Of a stretch of 64,000 nt of DNA, positions 33,066-40,938 are shown in pieces. The DNA is from Bacteroidota bacterium (GTDB taxonomy: Bacteria; Bacteroidota; Bacteroidia; Chitinophagales; Chitinophagaceae). The translations under genes were made by a program, and so were the position numbers. The notes below the pieces were generated by a model that saw only the letters and a list, made by a program, of their open reading frames with translations, searched no databases and had not been told where the DNA came from. The stretch is from NCBI GenBank assembly GCA_018267915.1, contig JAFDXN010000025.1, forward strand, positions 434,001-498,000, read 5' to 3'. Positions within the stretch are counted from its first letter, which is position 1. The number at the start of each line of letters is the position of its first letter.

Positions 33066-34817
33066 ATGAGAAGATTATTTACACTCGCATTCTTAGCTGC
33101 TCTAGGTTTTTGTTTGTCTCCTTCGCAGAGGGCTGCCGCCCAGATCACCGGCTTCACCCAGCCCTATATTCAAGACAGCTTCGACACGCACTGCCTGCTA
33201 CCGTCCAATCGGAATATTTGGGTACACATTGTAGCGCAGGGTTCCATTCCACCCGGCGATTCGGTGACTGTCAACTTCAACTTTGGCGATGCTACCGACA
33301 CCACGTATAAGATCGCTGCCGCTGCCTCTATGTATGCCTACGGAGCACACGCATATACCTACAACGGTACTTTCACAACACGCATTATTTTCACGGCTAC
33401 TACCGGGGTAGCGGATACACTATACACCAATCCGGCGACCATAAGCGACACCTGCGCAGATGTATATGGTTATGTATATCGCGACAACAACGCGGACTGT
33501 ATTTACAATGCGGGTGATATACCCTTCAAGTTTGAAATGGTGAAGATCACCAACCAAACCACGTTGGCAGTTGTTTATGCCTGGACGGATAGTAATGGTA
33601 TCTATCACGTCGAGTTGCCCAGCGGCTACTCGTATCGTATCGAAAAAGCTAACCTCTATGGCTATACGCCATCCTGTCCACCCCTGGGCTACCAGGTTGT
33701 TACTGTTGTAACAGGTACTTATTTCGAGAGTCTCGCTTATGTATGCAATCCTGCTACAAACATCGACCTCTCCGTCACCGCCAGCTCATGGAGCTACAGG
33801 CCTGGTTTCAACAGCACTATGTTTGTTTACGGCACCTCACCTAACGCATGTGAGCCTGTTAATACAACCGTTACACTCACCCTCGACCCTCATTTAAGTT
33901 ATATCGCCACGTGGTACGGTATGCCGCCTACTACCGTCGTAGGTAATGTACTTACATGGACAGTGACCGGCATCGATCAGTTGCATCCGTTTATATCAGA
34001 CCTTTATTTGCATTGTGATTCCACAGCCACTCTTGGAGACACGCTCTGCAGCACGGTGGTCATCGATACACCTAATGCGCCACATGTCGATACGAATACG
34101 GCTAACAATGGCTATACGGTTTGTGCACCTGTTACCAATGCAGTCGACCCCAATGAGAAAGAGGTGATGCCTAAAGGCGTTGGTACGCCGGGATACATAC
34201 AACTGAACACAATGCTCTCTTACGTGGTCAACTTCCAGAACACAGGTAATGATACGGCGATCAATGTAACGGTTAAGGATACGCTCGACAGCAATGTGGA
34301 CATAGCTTCTATCCATTTCATCAGTTCCAGCCATCCGGTTACCATCAGCACACAACCCGGTAATGTCCTGATATTCCGTTTCGACAATATCATGCTGCCG
34401 GATAGTGGCCACAACCAGGCCGCCAGCCACGGCTATGTGATGTACAGCGTGAAACCAAAGAATTCGCTGACACCATTGTCCACAATTCACAACAGTGCCA
34501 GCATTTACTTCGACTTTAATCCGGCGGTCAGGACCAACACTACACTCAACACCATATCTCCGGTAGGTGTGGAGCACCTCACCAAAGGAAACCTGAGCGC
34601 CAGCGTTTACCCCAACCCTGCAAACAACCAGCTAATGATCGAAATGAGTGGTAAGTTCAAACTGGATATTTATGATTTGCTCGGTCGCCCTGTTGTAAGC
34701 CAGCCAGGTGTTGACAATCTGATGATAAATACAGTAAATGTTCCGCAAGGTATGTACCTGATCAAACTCAGCAAGGATGGCGCCGAAATGACTACCAGGG
34801 TTAATATCCTGCACTAA
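33066..34817 (+). CDS. Secreted T9SS cargo with SdrD-like and DUF7619-like domains, type A sorting signal
   Basis: The 583-residue protein has a signal peptide (LFTLAFLAALGFCLSPSQRAAAQ). Residues about 40-125 hold a PKD-like segment (VTVNFNFGDATDTTY). About 135-205 is an SdrD-B/Cna-B-like domain (VYGYVYRDNNADCIYNAGD, LPSGYSYRIEK). About 350-480 carries DPNEKEV and LSYVVNFQNTGNDTAINVTVKD, the DUF7619-type repeat. The last 75 residues (ASVYPNPANNQLMIEM, DLLGRPV, PQGMYLIKLS) are the T9SS type A C-terminal domain that directs export and surface anchoring. It is probably a surface or secreted adhesin or structural protein. A strong terminator follows. Confidence 0.9.
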   Translation: MRRLFTLAFLAALGFCLSPSQRAAAQITGFTQPYIQDSFDTHCLLPSNRNIWVHIVAQGSIPPGDSVTVNFNFGDATDTTYKIAAAASMYAYGAHAYTYNGTFTTRIIFTATTGVADTLYTNPATISDTCADVYGYVYRDNNADCIYNAGDIPFKFEMVKITNQTTLAVVYAWTDSNGIYHVELPSGYSYRIEKANLYGYTPSCPPLGYQVVTVVTGTYFESLAYVCNPATNIDLSVTASSWSYRPGFNSTMFVYGTSPNACEPVNTTVTLTLDPHLSYIATWYGMPPTTVVGNVLTWTVTGIDQLHPFISDLYLHCDSTATLGDTLCSTVVIDTPNAPHVDTNTANNGYTVCAPVTNAVDPNEKEVMPKGVGTPGYIQLNTMLSYVVNFQNTGNDTAINVTVKDTLDSNVDIASIHFISSSHPVTISTQPGNVLIFRFDNIMLPDSGHNQAASHGYVMYSVKPKNSLTPLSTIHNSASIYFDFNPAVRTNTTLNTISPVGVEHLTKGNLSASVYPNPANNQLMIEMSGKFKLDIYDLLGRPVVSQPGVDNLMINTVNVPQGMYLIKLSKDGAEMTTRVNILH

Positions 34818-34840
34818 TATTTACGGTTCAATTTTAATAC

Positions 34841-34868
34841 GGGAAGAGGTTTTTACCTCTTCCCTTTT
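34841..34868 (+). terminator. Terminator of the type A T9SS gene
   Basis: GGGAAGAGGT (34841-34850) and ACCTCTTCCC (34855-34864) form a perfect 10-bp stem with a TTTT loop and a TTTTCATT tail, 24 bases after the stop. Confidence 0.85.
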
Positions 34869-34977
34869 CATTAAAAAATATGTTTCCCTCCTGCAAACGA
34901 AACCCCTCGCTACCGCGTCTATAGTTGCAGAGGGTGACTACTAAGGATAAAATGATAGTAGTTTTTGTATAAACCTT

Positions 34978-35006
34978 AATGGCTGTCTGTTTGCCCGACA
35001 GCCATT
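34978..35006. terminator. Hairpin between convergent genes
   Basis: AATGGCTGTC (34978-34987) and GACAGCCATT (34997-35006) pair with a 9-base loop; TATCTTTTT follows on the plus strand. It is 18 bases beyond the stop of the minus-strand lipoprotein gene and may end transcripts from either side. Confidence 0.6.
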
Positions 35007-35023
35007 TATCTTTTTATACCCGG

Positions 35024-35473
35024 CTAATACAAAGCCAGCTCGCTTTTGCCCTCGAAATTGATGGGGATATTTACTAGGGCAACGCCACGTCCCGCTCTTG
35101 CGGTGCCCTGTACCTTAACGGTGATCTCTTTCTTCAGCAGTAGCTGCAGCGCGTTGTTAAAAGCGCCTTTCAGGGTCACGTCCAGCGTCACCGGCAGCAG
35201 GAAGGTATCTCTGCGGGGGATGGTGAAAGTGCTGTCGAGCACCACCTTACCGGTGAATTTATTATTGATATAAACATCCACATCGGCATGTTTCAGCACC
35301 AGCGGATAATTGTTGGGATTGTAAAAGCGCACATCTGCGGCAAAAACGGGTTCGGTGAGTTTTAATGAATGCAGCCTGAAATTTTTTACGTCAGTGAATA
35401 CAAGGCTCTTTGGCGCCCCGCACGAGGCGAGCAATAACGATATCATCAGCACGATCTTCCTGCTCTCCCTCAT
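35024..35473 (-). CDS. LEA14/WHy-like lipoprotein
   Basis: The 149-residue product has a lipoprotein signal (LMISLLLASC, lipobox LASC). The mature part is one immunoglobulin-like beta sandwich of the LEA type 2/WHy (water stress and hypersensitive) family: ADVRFYNPNNYPLVLKHADVDVYINNKFTG followed by IPRRDTFLLPVTLDVTLKG are signature strands. Bacterial homologues are linked loosely to desiccation or to envelope binding functions, with no defined reaction. The gene is downstream of the transketolase half gene (20 bases) and probably co-transcribed. Confidence 0.78.
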   Translation of the reverse strand: MRESRKIVLMISLLLASCGAPKSLVFTDVKNFRLHSLKLTEPVFAADVRFYNPNNYPLVLKHADVDVYINNKFTGKVVLDSTFTIPRRDTFLLPVTLDVTLKGAFNNALQLLLKKEITVKVQGTARAGRGVALVNIPINFEGKSELALY

Positions 35474-35493
35474 TTCATGGTGTTTTATATTGT

Positions 35494-36453
35494 CTAACTT
35501 TTACGGGCTATAGCGCGCTCTGCAGCAGCTATTATGTTTTCCTTCGTCAGGCCATATTTCTGCAGCAGTTGCTTGGGTTGTCCGCTCTCGCCGAAGGTAT
35601 CCATCACCGCAACATACTCATGGGGCACAGGGCATTCCCGTCCTGCTACATTAGCTATGCTGTCGCCAAGGCCACCGTTTACCTGGTGCTCTTCAGCGGT
35701 CACCATACAGCCTGTTTTTTGAAGCGATTTAATAACGGCGGCTTCATCAAGCGGTTTGATTGTATGGATATTGATCAGCTCTACAGATATGCCTTTTTCA
35801 GCAAGTGCTTTAGCAGCCTCTACCGCTATCCACACCATATGCCCGCAGGCGAAGATGCTGATGTCGTTACCTTCGGCCAGCACCTGTGCTTTGCCTATTT
35901 CAAACTTCTGGTCTTCAGCTGTGAAGTTGGGCCATTTGGGCCTGCCGAAACGCAGGTACACGGGGCCCTGATGCTCTGCTATGGCTATGGTAGCAGCCTT
36001 GGTCTGGTTAAAGTCGCAGGGCACTATCACGCTCATGCCGGGTAGCATTTTCATCATGCCGATGTCCTCTAGCACCTGGTGTGTGGCACCATCCTCGCCC
36101 AGGGTGAGACCTGCGTGCGATGCACATATCTTTACGTTCTTACCGCTATATGCCACGCTCTGGCGTATCTGGTCGTAGACGCGCGAAGTGGAGAAGTTGG
36201 CGAAGGTAGTGGTGTAAGGAATCTTGCCGCCGATGGTCAAACCGGCTGCCACGCCTATCATGTTGGCCTCGGCAATGCCGCATTGTATAAAACGTTCAGG
36301 ATAAAGTTTGATGAACTCGTTGAGTTTTAACGATCCCGCGAGATCGGCGGTGAGGGCCACTACGTTGGGGTTGCGGCGTGCAGCCTCACTAATACCTTCG
36401 CCGAAACCGGCACGTGTCTCTTTTTCGTTTAATACCTGTATATCCTGTAACAT
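35494..36453 (-). CDS. Transketolase, C-terminal subunit of a split enzyme
   Basis: The 319-residue product corresponds to the pyrimidine-binding and C-terminal domains of transketolase. ADLAGSLKLNEFIKLYPERFIQCGIAEANMIGVAAGLTIGG holds the catalytic glutamate (IAEANM) for thiamine diphosphate activation, and TLGEDGATHQVLEDIG is typical of transketolase. The N-terminal half that binds the diphosphate (with the GDG motif) is missing here; upstream on the same strand is the SUI1-like gene, not the partner. In other Bacteroidota the two halves are usually neighbours. It likely works in the non-oxidative pentose phosphate pathway. Confidence 0.92.
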   Translation of the reverse strand: MLQDIQVLNEKETRAGFGEGISEAARRNPNVVALTADLAGSLKLNEFIKLYPERFIQCGIAEANMIGVAAGLTIGGKIPYTTTFANFSTSRVYDQIRQSVAYSGKNVKICASHAGLTLGEDGATHQVLEDIGMMKMLPGMSVIVPCDFNQTKAATIAIAEHQGPVYLRFGRPKWPNFTAEDQKFEIGKAQVLAEGNDISIFACGHMVWIAVEAAKALAEKGISVELINIHTIKPLDEAAVIKSLQKTGCMVTAEEHQVNGGLGDSIANVAGRECPVPHEYVAVMDTFGESGQPKQLLQKYGLTKENIIAAAERAIARKS

Positions 36454-36472
36454 CTGCGCAAAAATAAGCTTA

Positions 36473-36811
36473 TCATTTGGTTAATGCATAACCCCAATCT
36501 TTAAGCCAGTTTATAATTTTTTCTTTATAATCACCCTGTATTATTACAAGCCCGTCCTTTACACTGCCGCCTGTGCCACATTTGGTTTTCAGCTGTTTAC
36601 CAAGCGCTTCCAGGTCGTCGTTGCTGCCTGTAAAACCCTCCACCAGCGTCACTATCTTGCCGGCGCGCTGCTTGCTGTCCAGTTTTACCCGTAGCTTTTG
36701 CCTGTCCTTAGGCAGGGTTTCGGCGTCGTTGTGCTCCGGCTCGTAGTCGTTGTAAAAGTCCTTGTCGGTGCTGTATACCATTCCATCGGGACGTGCTTTG
36801 TGCTTAGACAT
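36473..36811 (-). CDS. SUI1/eIF1-like translation initiation factor (YciH family)
   Basis: The 112-residue product has the SUI1 domain in its C-terminal two-thirds: LRVKLDSKQRAGKIVTLVEGFTGSNDDLEALGKQLKTKCGTGGSVKDGLVIIQGDYKEKI holds, in sequence, the conserved KxRxGKxVTxV and LCGTGGSxK-type stretch. Bacterial members improve initiation fidelity at the 30S P site and, in Bacteroidota, may help recognise starts where Shine-Dalgarno sites are rare (inference). It sits 19 bases upstream of the transketolase half gene. Confidence 0.93.
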   Translation of the reverse strand: MSKHKARPDGMVYSTDKDFYNDYEPEHNDAETLPKDRQKLRVKLDSKQRAGKIVTLVEGFTGSNDDLEALGKQLKTKCGTGGSVKDGLVIIQGDYKEKIINWLKDWGYALTK

Positions 36812-36882
36812 AAAATATCTTGTTCCCTCAAATGTCGGGAAAGTTTAGGGTAGTATCCTGTTAAATTCTAAAGGGCCTGGTA

Positions 36883-37074
36883 CTAGTTAGCGCAGCCGGA
36901 GGCTTCCTTTTGCTTGCCTTTATCAATGCCCTGCAGCAATCGTTGCTTTGCCTTATGCTGCTGACGGGTGTTAGCACTGTAGAAGTTGCCGGAATATGAA
37001 GCGTTGGAAGGGAGCTCGCAGGAGCTGATGCCCAGCGTACCGATGATGAATAGAATTGCAAGAGTCTTTTTCAT
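36883..37074 (-). CDS. Small lipoprotein, function unknown
   Basis: A 63-residue frame with a good lipoprotein signal (MKKTLAILFIIGTLGISSC, lipobox ISSC) followed by a short basic mature peptide with ANTRQQHKAKQRLLQG and KGKQKEASG. Such tiny lipoproteins are common in Bacteroidota. No family is recognised. It diverges from the lipoprotein gene at 37234. Confidence 0.6.
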   Translation of the reverse strand: MKKTLAILFIIGTLGISSCELPSNASYSGNFYSANTRQQHKAKQRLLQGIDKGKQKEASGCAN

Positions 37075-37233
37075 AATTGCATTGTGTATAATATAAATAT
37101 AGACAAAAATCTTGTTTTGCGAAATGTTTTAATGAACAGCCGGTTCGGCTGTCTGTTTTCCGCACTCGTATGCTCTAATCCATTTAAGAGCCTGCGCCAT
37201 AGTAATATTGCCGGAGACCATAAATAGAGTCCC

Positions 37234-37659
37234 ATGAAGTATATAGCTATAGTTGCTGCATTTTGTTTGTTTGTTTTGAGCGCCTGTACCCATAAGAATG
37301 CGGTACTCCCCACTACCGTTACCCCTACAACCAGCGGCGGGGGACCAGCTGCGGGCAACTGGACCGTGATATCGTACACCGACCAGGGGGTGGACGAGAC
37401 ACCGGACTTTGGTGGATACACATTTGTTTTCAATACCGACGGCACTTTTACGGCGACACGCAAGCAGGTGTCGGTAACGGGCAACTGGAGCATGGCCAAT
37501 GATGATAGCCGTCAAAAGCTGGTGCTCACGATAAGCTCGGCCGCCGATGCGCACCTGGCGGAACTGAATGAGGACTGGATAATATCGCTGATGACGGAGA
37601 CCAATATCAACCTGCTGGACGATAAGGGCCACCACGACCTGCGCTTTCAAAAGCAATAG
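37234..37659 (+). CDS. Lipocalin-like/DUF5004-type small lipoprotein
   Basis: The 141-residue product has a lipoprotein signal (CLFVLSAC). The mature part is a short beta-barrel-like domain: GNWTVISYTDQGVDETPDFGGYTFVFNTDGTFTATR followed by VTGNWSMANDD is a typical lipocalin-like family pattern in Bacteroidota. Function is unknown, perhaps binding a small ligand at the membrane. Its stop abuts the stop of the convergent glycosyltransferase (TAGTTA). Confidence 0.72.
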   Translation: MKYIAIVAAFCLFVLSACTHKNAVLPTTVTPTTSGGGPAAGNWTVISYTDQGVDETPDFGGYTFVFNTDGTFTATRKQVSVTGNWSMANDDSRQKLVLTISSAADAHLAELNEDWIISLMTETNINLLDDKGHHDLRFQKQ

Positions 37660-39141
37660 TTATTTGCGCAGTAGTATGAACCTGCCGGCGTTCACCACTG
37701 TATCTACCCTGTATACGGGTGACAGGCGCTGCGCCTCGGCTTCTCCCTCGTGAATGTAGTAAAAGTCGAAACTTGTATCGCCATTTATAGGGTCGTGTGT
37801 ATAGATCACGGGTTCAAAATGGTCGCTGTACCTGGTCGTAATATAGTATTGAAAGGAGGGCTGCAATAGCCAGGTGCTGCGCAACTTGATCTTAGCGCTG
37901 CCGGATTTTTGTTCGCGGAGCATTTTGTTCATTAGCAGCAGGGCAACGGCATCATCAGGCCACCCGCGCGACCTTTCGAGGTTCACGTGCGTTATGAAAA
38001 GCAGGAGGCAGGCCAATGCGGGCGCTGCAACCAGCACAGTGCCCAGGGAACGCCCTGGCCCGGCAACGACACAAAAGAACAGCAGCAGCAATAAGGGGTA
38101 ATAAAATAAGGCTGTTCTGTCAATGAGGTATTTGGCGCCCATGAGATAATGCTGTGCGGTATTGGCAAGCAATGGAATACAGAGCAGGAGCAGCAGAACG
38201 ACGCCTGTGTTTATTGTCGCAGTTTTTTTATTGCGTGCGAATTGCACCAATATGCACAGGGCTGCGCACAGTATAAAGCTGCAGGCTATATATGCGGCCA
38301 CCAGTCCGCCGGCCGACTGCTTATCAAGGAAGAGGCTCTCCCGGAAAAGGGTGGCAAAGGTATCGTGCACAATGCCTGTGTCGCCACCATAGTAAAGTTG
38401 CCCCTCGTCGTGCAGGGCTTTCAGGTTGCCCACAGTAGTAGCAAACAGCAGCAGGGCGCTCAATGCGCAGGGTAAAAGCTGGCCGAATATTGACCTGCCG
38501 GGTGTATTTCGCCTGATAACAATGAAGGGCACAGCTACTATTAGTGCCAGGTAATAATAAAGCAAGCTGTAATTGGCATAGACCGCCAGCATTGCGGCTG
38601 CCATGCAATACCATTGTAACGCGATCTTCCCTTCATCCATATACCTGAGCAGGTACCAGGTGCTGCACATCATTAGCGCGATGGCCAAAGAGTAACCCCT
38701 GCACAAACTGAAGAACTCGAATAAAAAGGGATTACAATTGAGCAGTATAAATCCCGCAACTATCATCACCTGATCTTTGAAAAGCCGTTTAAGGATGGCA
38801 TAGGAGAAATACTGGTATGCCAAAAGCGATAGCAAAGACGTTAACCTTAAACTGAAATGCCCATCACCTAACAGCAGCCTGAAGAACTTCGATAATAAAG
38901 AGTTCAGAATATGATCGTTGGCCGAGGTGGGGTGCATGCTAATTATGTCAAGCCAGGGGGCAATGATATAATCCTTATAGGTAACGCCTTCGTCGTGAGT
39001 TACAGGCACCTTGATGATCCGCAGGATGTCTATAATAACGAGGCATGTTGCTATTGCAGCAACAATGCCGCTAGCGGTGTTGAATTGATATCTTTTTGTT
39101 TGGGCAGGTCCGGACACAGGTCTAAAGTACGCTAAAATCAA
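37660..39141 (-). CDS. Polytopic membrane glycosyltransferase-like protein
   Basis: Up to 493 residues with about ten hydrophobic helices; the first membrane segment (ASGIVAAIATCLVIIDILRII) is followed by an acidic loop VPVTHDEGVTYKDY, and the loop ISMHPTSANDHILNSLLSKFFRLLL resembles the GT39/GT87-type lipid-linked sugar transferases. The start is unclear: the longest frame opens with TTG at 39141 inside a terminator hairpin; GTG at 39117 is an alternative and no ATG precedes the first helix. Donor and acceptor are unknown. It is downstream of the unknown membrane protein gene on the same strand with a terminator between, so it probably has its own promoter. Confidence 0.75.
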   Translation of the reverse strand: MILAYFRPVSGPAQTKRYQFNTASGIVAAIATCLVIIDILRIIKVPVTHDEGVTYKDYIIAPWLDIISMHPTSANDHILNSLLSKFFRLLLGDGHFSLRLTSLLSLLAYQYFSYAILKRLFKDQVMIVAGFILLNCNPFLFEFFSLCRGYSLAIALMMCSTWYLLRYMDEGKIALQWYCMAAAMLAVYANYSLLYYYLALIVAVPFIVIRRNTPGRSIFGQLLPCALSALLLFATTVGNLKALHDEGQLYYGGDTGIVHDTFATLFRESLFLDKQSAGGLVAAYIACSFILCAALCILVQFARNKKTATINTGVVLLLLLCIPLLANTAQHYLMGAKYLIDRTALFYYPLLLLLFFCVVAGPGRSLGTVLVAAPALACLLLFITHVNLERSRGWPDDAVALLLMNKMLREQKSGSAKIKLRSTWLLQPSFQYYITTRYSDHFEPVIYTHDPINGDTSFDFYYIHEGEAEAQRLSPVYRVDTVVNAGRFILLRK

Positions 39142-39165
39142 AAGGCTGCAATTGCAGCCTTTTGA
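39138..39165 (-). terminator. Terminator after the 437-residue membrane protein gene
   Basis: A perfect 28-bp palindrome, TCAAAAGGCTGCAA followed by its complement. It lies 27 bases past the stop of the minus-strand gene at 39193, with TTTT runs in and after the stem. Confidence 0.8.
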
Positions 39166-39192
39166 CGAACAGTTTTTGTTAACTTATCTCTC

Positions 39193-40506
39193 TCAGTCTA
39201 TTGCCTCGTATTTTTTTATGTAGAGCTCTACACCATTATTCTCATCTGTAATATACGCCGTTTTTTCGCCAAAGAGGTTGATGATATAATCATCGCTCAG
39301 CTTTTGGGTAAGTGTGGCGCGGGTGATATAGATACCGGGCTTCACATCGTGGGCCACGAAGAGGTATGCACCTTCTTCCTCCACACGGCGGGCGGTGATG
39401 ATGTCTTTGCCATTCACATTGTGCAGTGTCACCACGGCGTTGGTGAAGCCTATCTCCAGTATCTCAGCCTTTTCTTCCTCGAAGAGGCCGCTGGCGTCCA
39501 GCTTCAGGTCTACGTTCACTTCTTTTATGATCTCCGGTTCTTCATAGGCGTGGTGTTGCCTTTCTTCGGTCACAATGCGCTTGCCCGGCATAGCCGCCGA
39601 TCTTGCTTCTGCAGGCTCTGGCACCGTAGGAGGCGCCGCAGCACCCGCGCCGCCTGGCTGCAGGCTAAAGTTCTCGGGTATCAATACGTCCTTAAACCTT
39701 TCGAGCAATCCCATAACGCGCCCCGCGAACAGGCCCGCGAGGAATGCGAACACGATAACACCCTCGTTGGTATTTACCTCTATTACGTTTCTGTGCTTGA
39801 TGAAGTTGTACGAAAGCAGCAGGATGATGGCGCTGCATGGGGCATAGAAAAGCTTGGCAATATCATAAGCAATATCGCTGGTATCAAGCCGCCGCTTGCC
39901 TTGTCTGCTCATATTGCCCAGCGCAAAGATGCAACTGCATATTACACCGATCACTACCCAGTACACCACCTCGAAATACACAGTAGCCCCTGTCATCCAG
40001 AAGTAGCATTTTACATGCAGCCGGTATTGCGCAAGGAAACTCAAAACCTCCTGCGAGCTGAACGCACCGAGATAATCGCGTATAATGCTTAGCTGGTCGT
40101 CTTTTAATTTGTTGTCAAACTCGCTGCGGATGTAAAGCATCGCCTTATTGATCCGGCAGCTATCGTTGCAGATGCTGATGCCGCTAGCCGTGTTGGCCTG
40201 TGGACGGGTATGCACTATTGTGTCATATAATGTATCACCTCTCGCTGAGATCAGTTGCCTGACGGTGGTATCGGTCGCCGGTGCTGCAGTACCGGGGGCA
40301 TTGTTACCCTGGTATAATATGGTACTTAATTGCTGTATTTGCTGCGTGGTAAACCGGTAATATTGATATCCGTTTCGGATGTAATGGGTATATAGATAAA
40401 AACCCACCCAGAAGATAAGAAACAAGGCAAGGAATGCGAACCATTTTCTTATTGTCCAGAACGAGGCTTGCGCAGTATTACCATTATCAATGGCTGTTGT
40501 TGACAT
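39193..40506 (-). CDS. Four-helix membrane protein with C-terminal beta domain, unknown function
   Basis: The 437-residue protein has predicted membrane helices at about 21-40, 167-190, 218-236 and 246-268. A periplasmic domain of about 125 residues (with one CNDSC pair) lies between the first two. A flexible Pro/Ala linker (GGAGAAAPPTVPEPAEA) follows, then a C-terminal Ig-like beta domain of about 100 residues (VNVDLKLDASGLFEEEKAEI, GIYITRATLTQKLSDDYII). I do not recognise the family. It is divergent from the 917-residue putative outer membrane protein across a 432-base region that contains palindromes, so the pair may be co-regulated (inference). Confidence 0.7.
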   Translation of the reverse strand: MSTTAIDNGNTAQASFWTIRKWFAFLALFLIFWVGFYLYTHYIRNGYQYYRFTTQQIQQLSTILYQGNNAPGTAAPATDTTVRQLISARGDTLYDTIVHTRPQANTASGISICNDSCRINKAMLYIRSEFDNKLKDDQLSIIRDYLGAFSSQEVLSFLAQYRLHVKCYFWMTGATVYFEVVYWVVIGVICSCIFALGNMSRQGKRRLDTSDIAYDIAKLFYAPCSAIILLLSYNFIKHRNVIEVNTNEGVIVFAFLAGLFAGRVMGLLERFKDVLIPENFSLQPGGAGAAAPPTVPEPAEARSAAMPGKRIVTEERQHHAYEEPEIIKEVNVDLKLDASGLFEEEKAEILEIGFTNAVVTLHNVNGKDIITARRVEEEGAYLFVAHDVKPGIYITRATLTQKLSDDYIINLFGEKTAYITDENNGVELYIKKYEAID

Positions 40507-40938
40507 TTCTTTAGTTTTCGTAATTCACTTTCTCTCCGCTAGCCTCTTGTAAGAGCGCCCATCTTAACAAATGAGCGACGAGTGAACTGGGTCTATCTAT
40601 TCCTTAACAGAAACAGGAATGTGAAAATAGAATTTATGTTTCAATCCCACAATTTACACCCTTATGGAACTTTCTTAATTTCAATTGTATTAAACATAGT
40701 GTATGTTATAATCGATTGATAATCAATATCAACAGACTGAAATATGACCGTTTTGGCTGTTTGTTAACATGCTGTTATTCGCCAAGCGGTTATACATAGA
40801 AATTTTTTATGTCCTTTATTTGTAAACGGCTTGTTAACCAGTTCTAAACAGCCGGTTAACAGGTGCTGAAAACTTTGTAACGCCTTATAGCTGTTACATC
40901 TTTGTGTCATCAACGGAGAGAGAAAATTTAAAACAGCA
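40507..40938. promoter_or_regulatory. Divergent intergenic regulatory region with three palindromes
   Basis: No gene is seen in these 432 bases. Palindromes are ACATA-GTG-TATGT (40694-40706), ATTGAT-A-ATCAAT (40715-40727), and TGTTAACC/GGTTAACA (40832-40839 and 40854-40861) with a 14-base spacer. A related TTGTTAACATGCTGTTA occurs near 40760. These could be operators for the divergent pair at 39193 and 40939. Confidence 0.5.
40874..40904 (+). promoter_or_regulatory. Candidate Bacteroidota-type promoter
   Basis: TTTG at 40874-40877, a 19-base spacer and CATCTTTG at 40897-40904 resemble the -33 TTTG and -7 TAnnTTTG consensus with one mismatch. It would start a transcript about 25-30 bases before the 917-residue gene. 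Confidence 0.35.

Noticed and set aside
33996..34577. 193-codon minus-strand frame inside the T9SS type A gene
   Set aside because: The plus-strand product has signal peptide, repeats and sorting domain. The antisense frame has none.
39304..40092. 262-codon frame opposite the membrane protein gene
   Set aside because: It is a shadow frame: the minus-strand product has proper helices and a terminator, and this one does not look like a protein.
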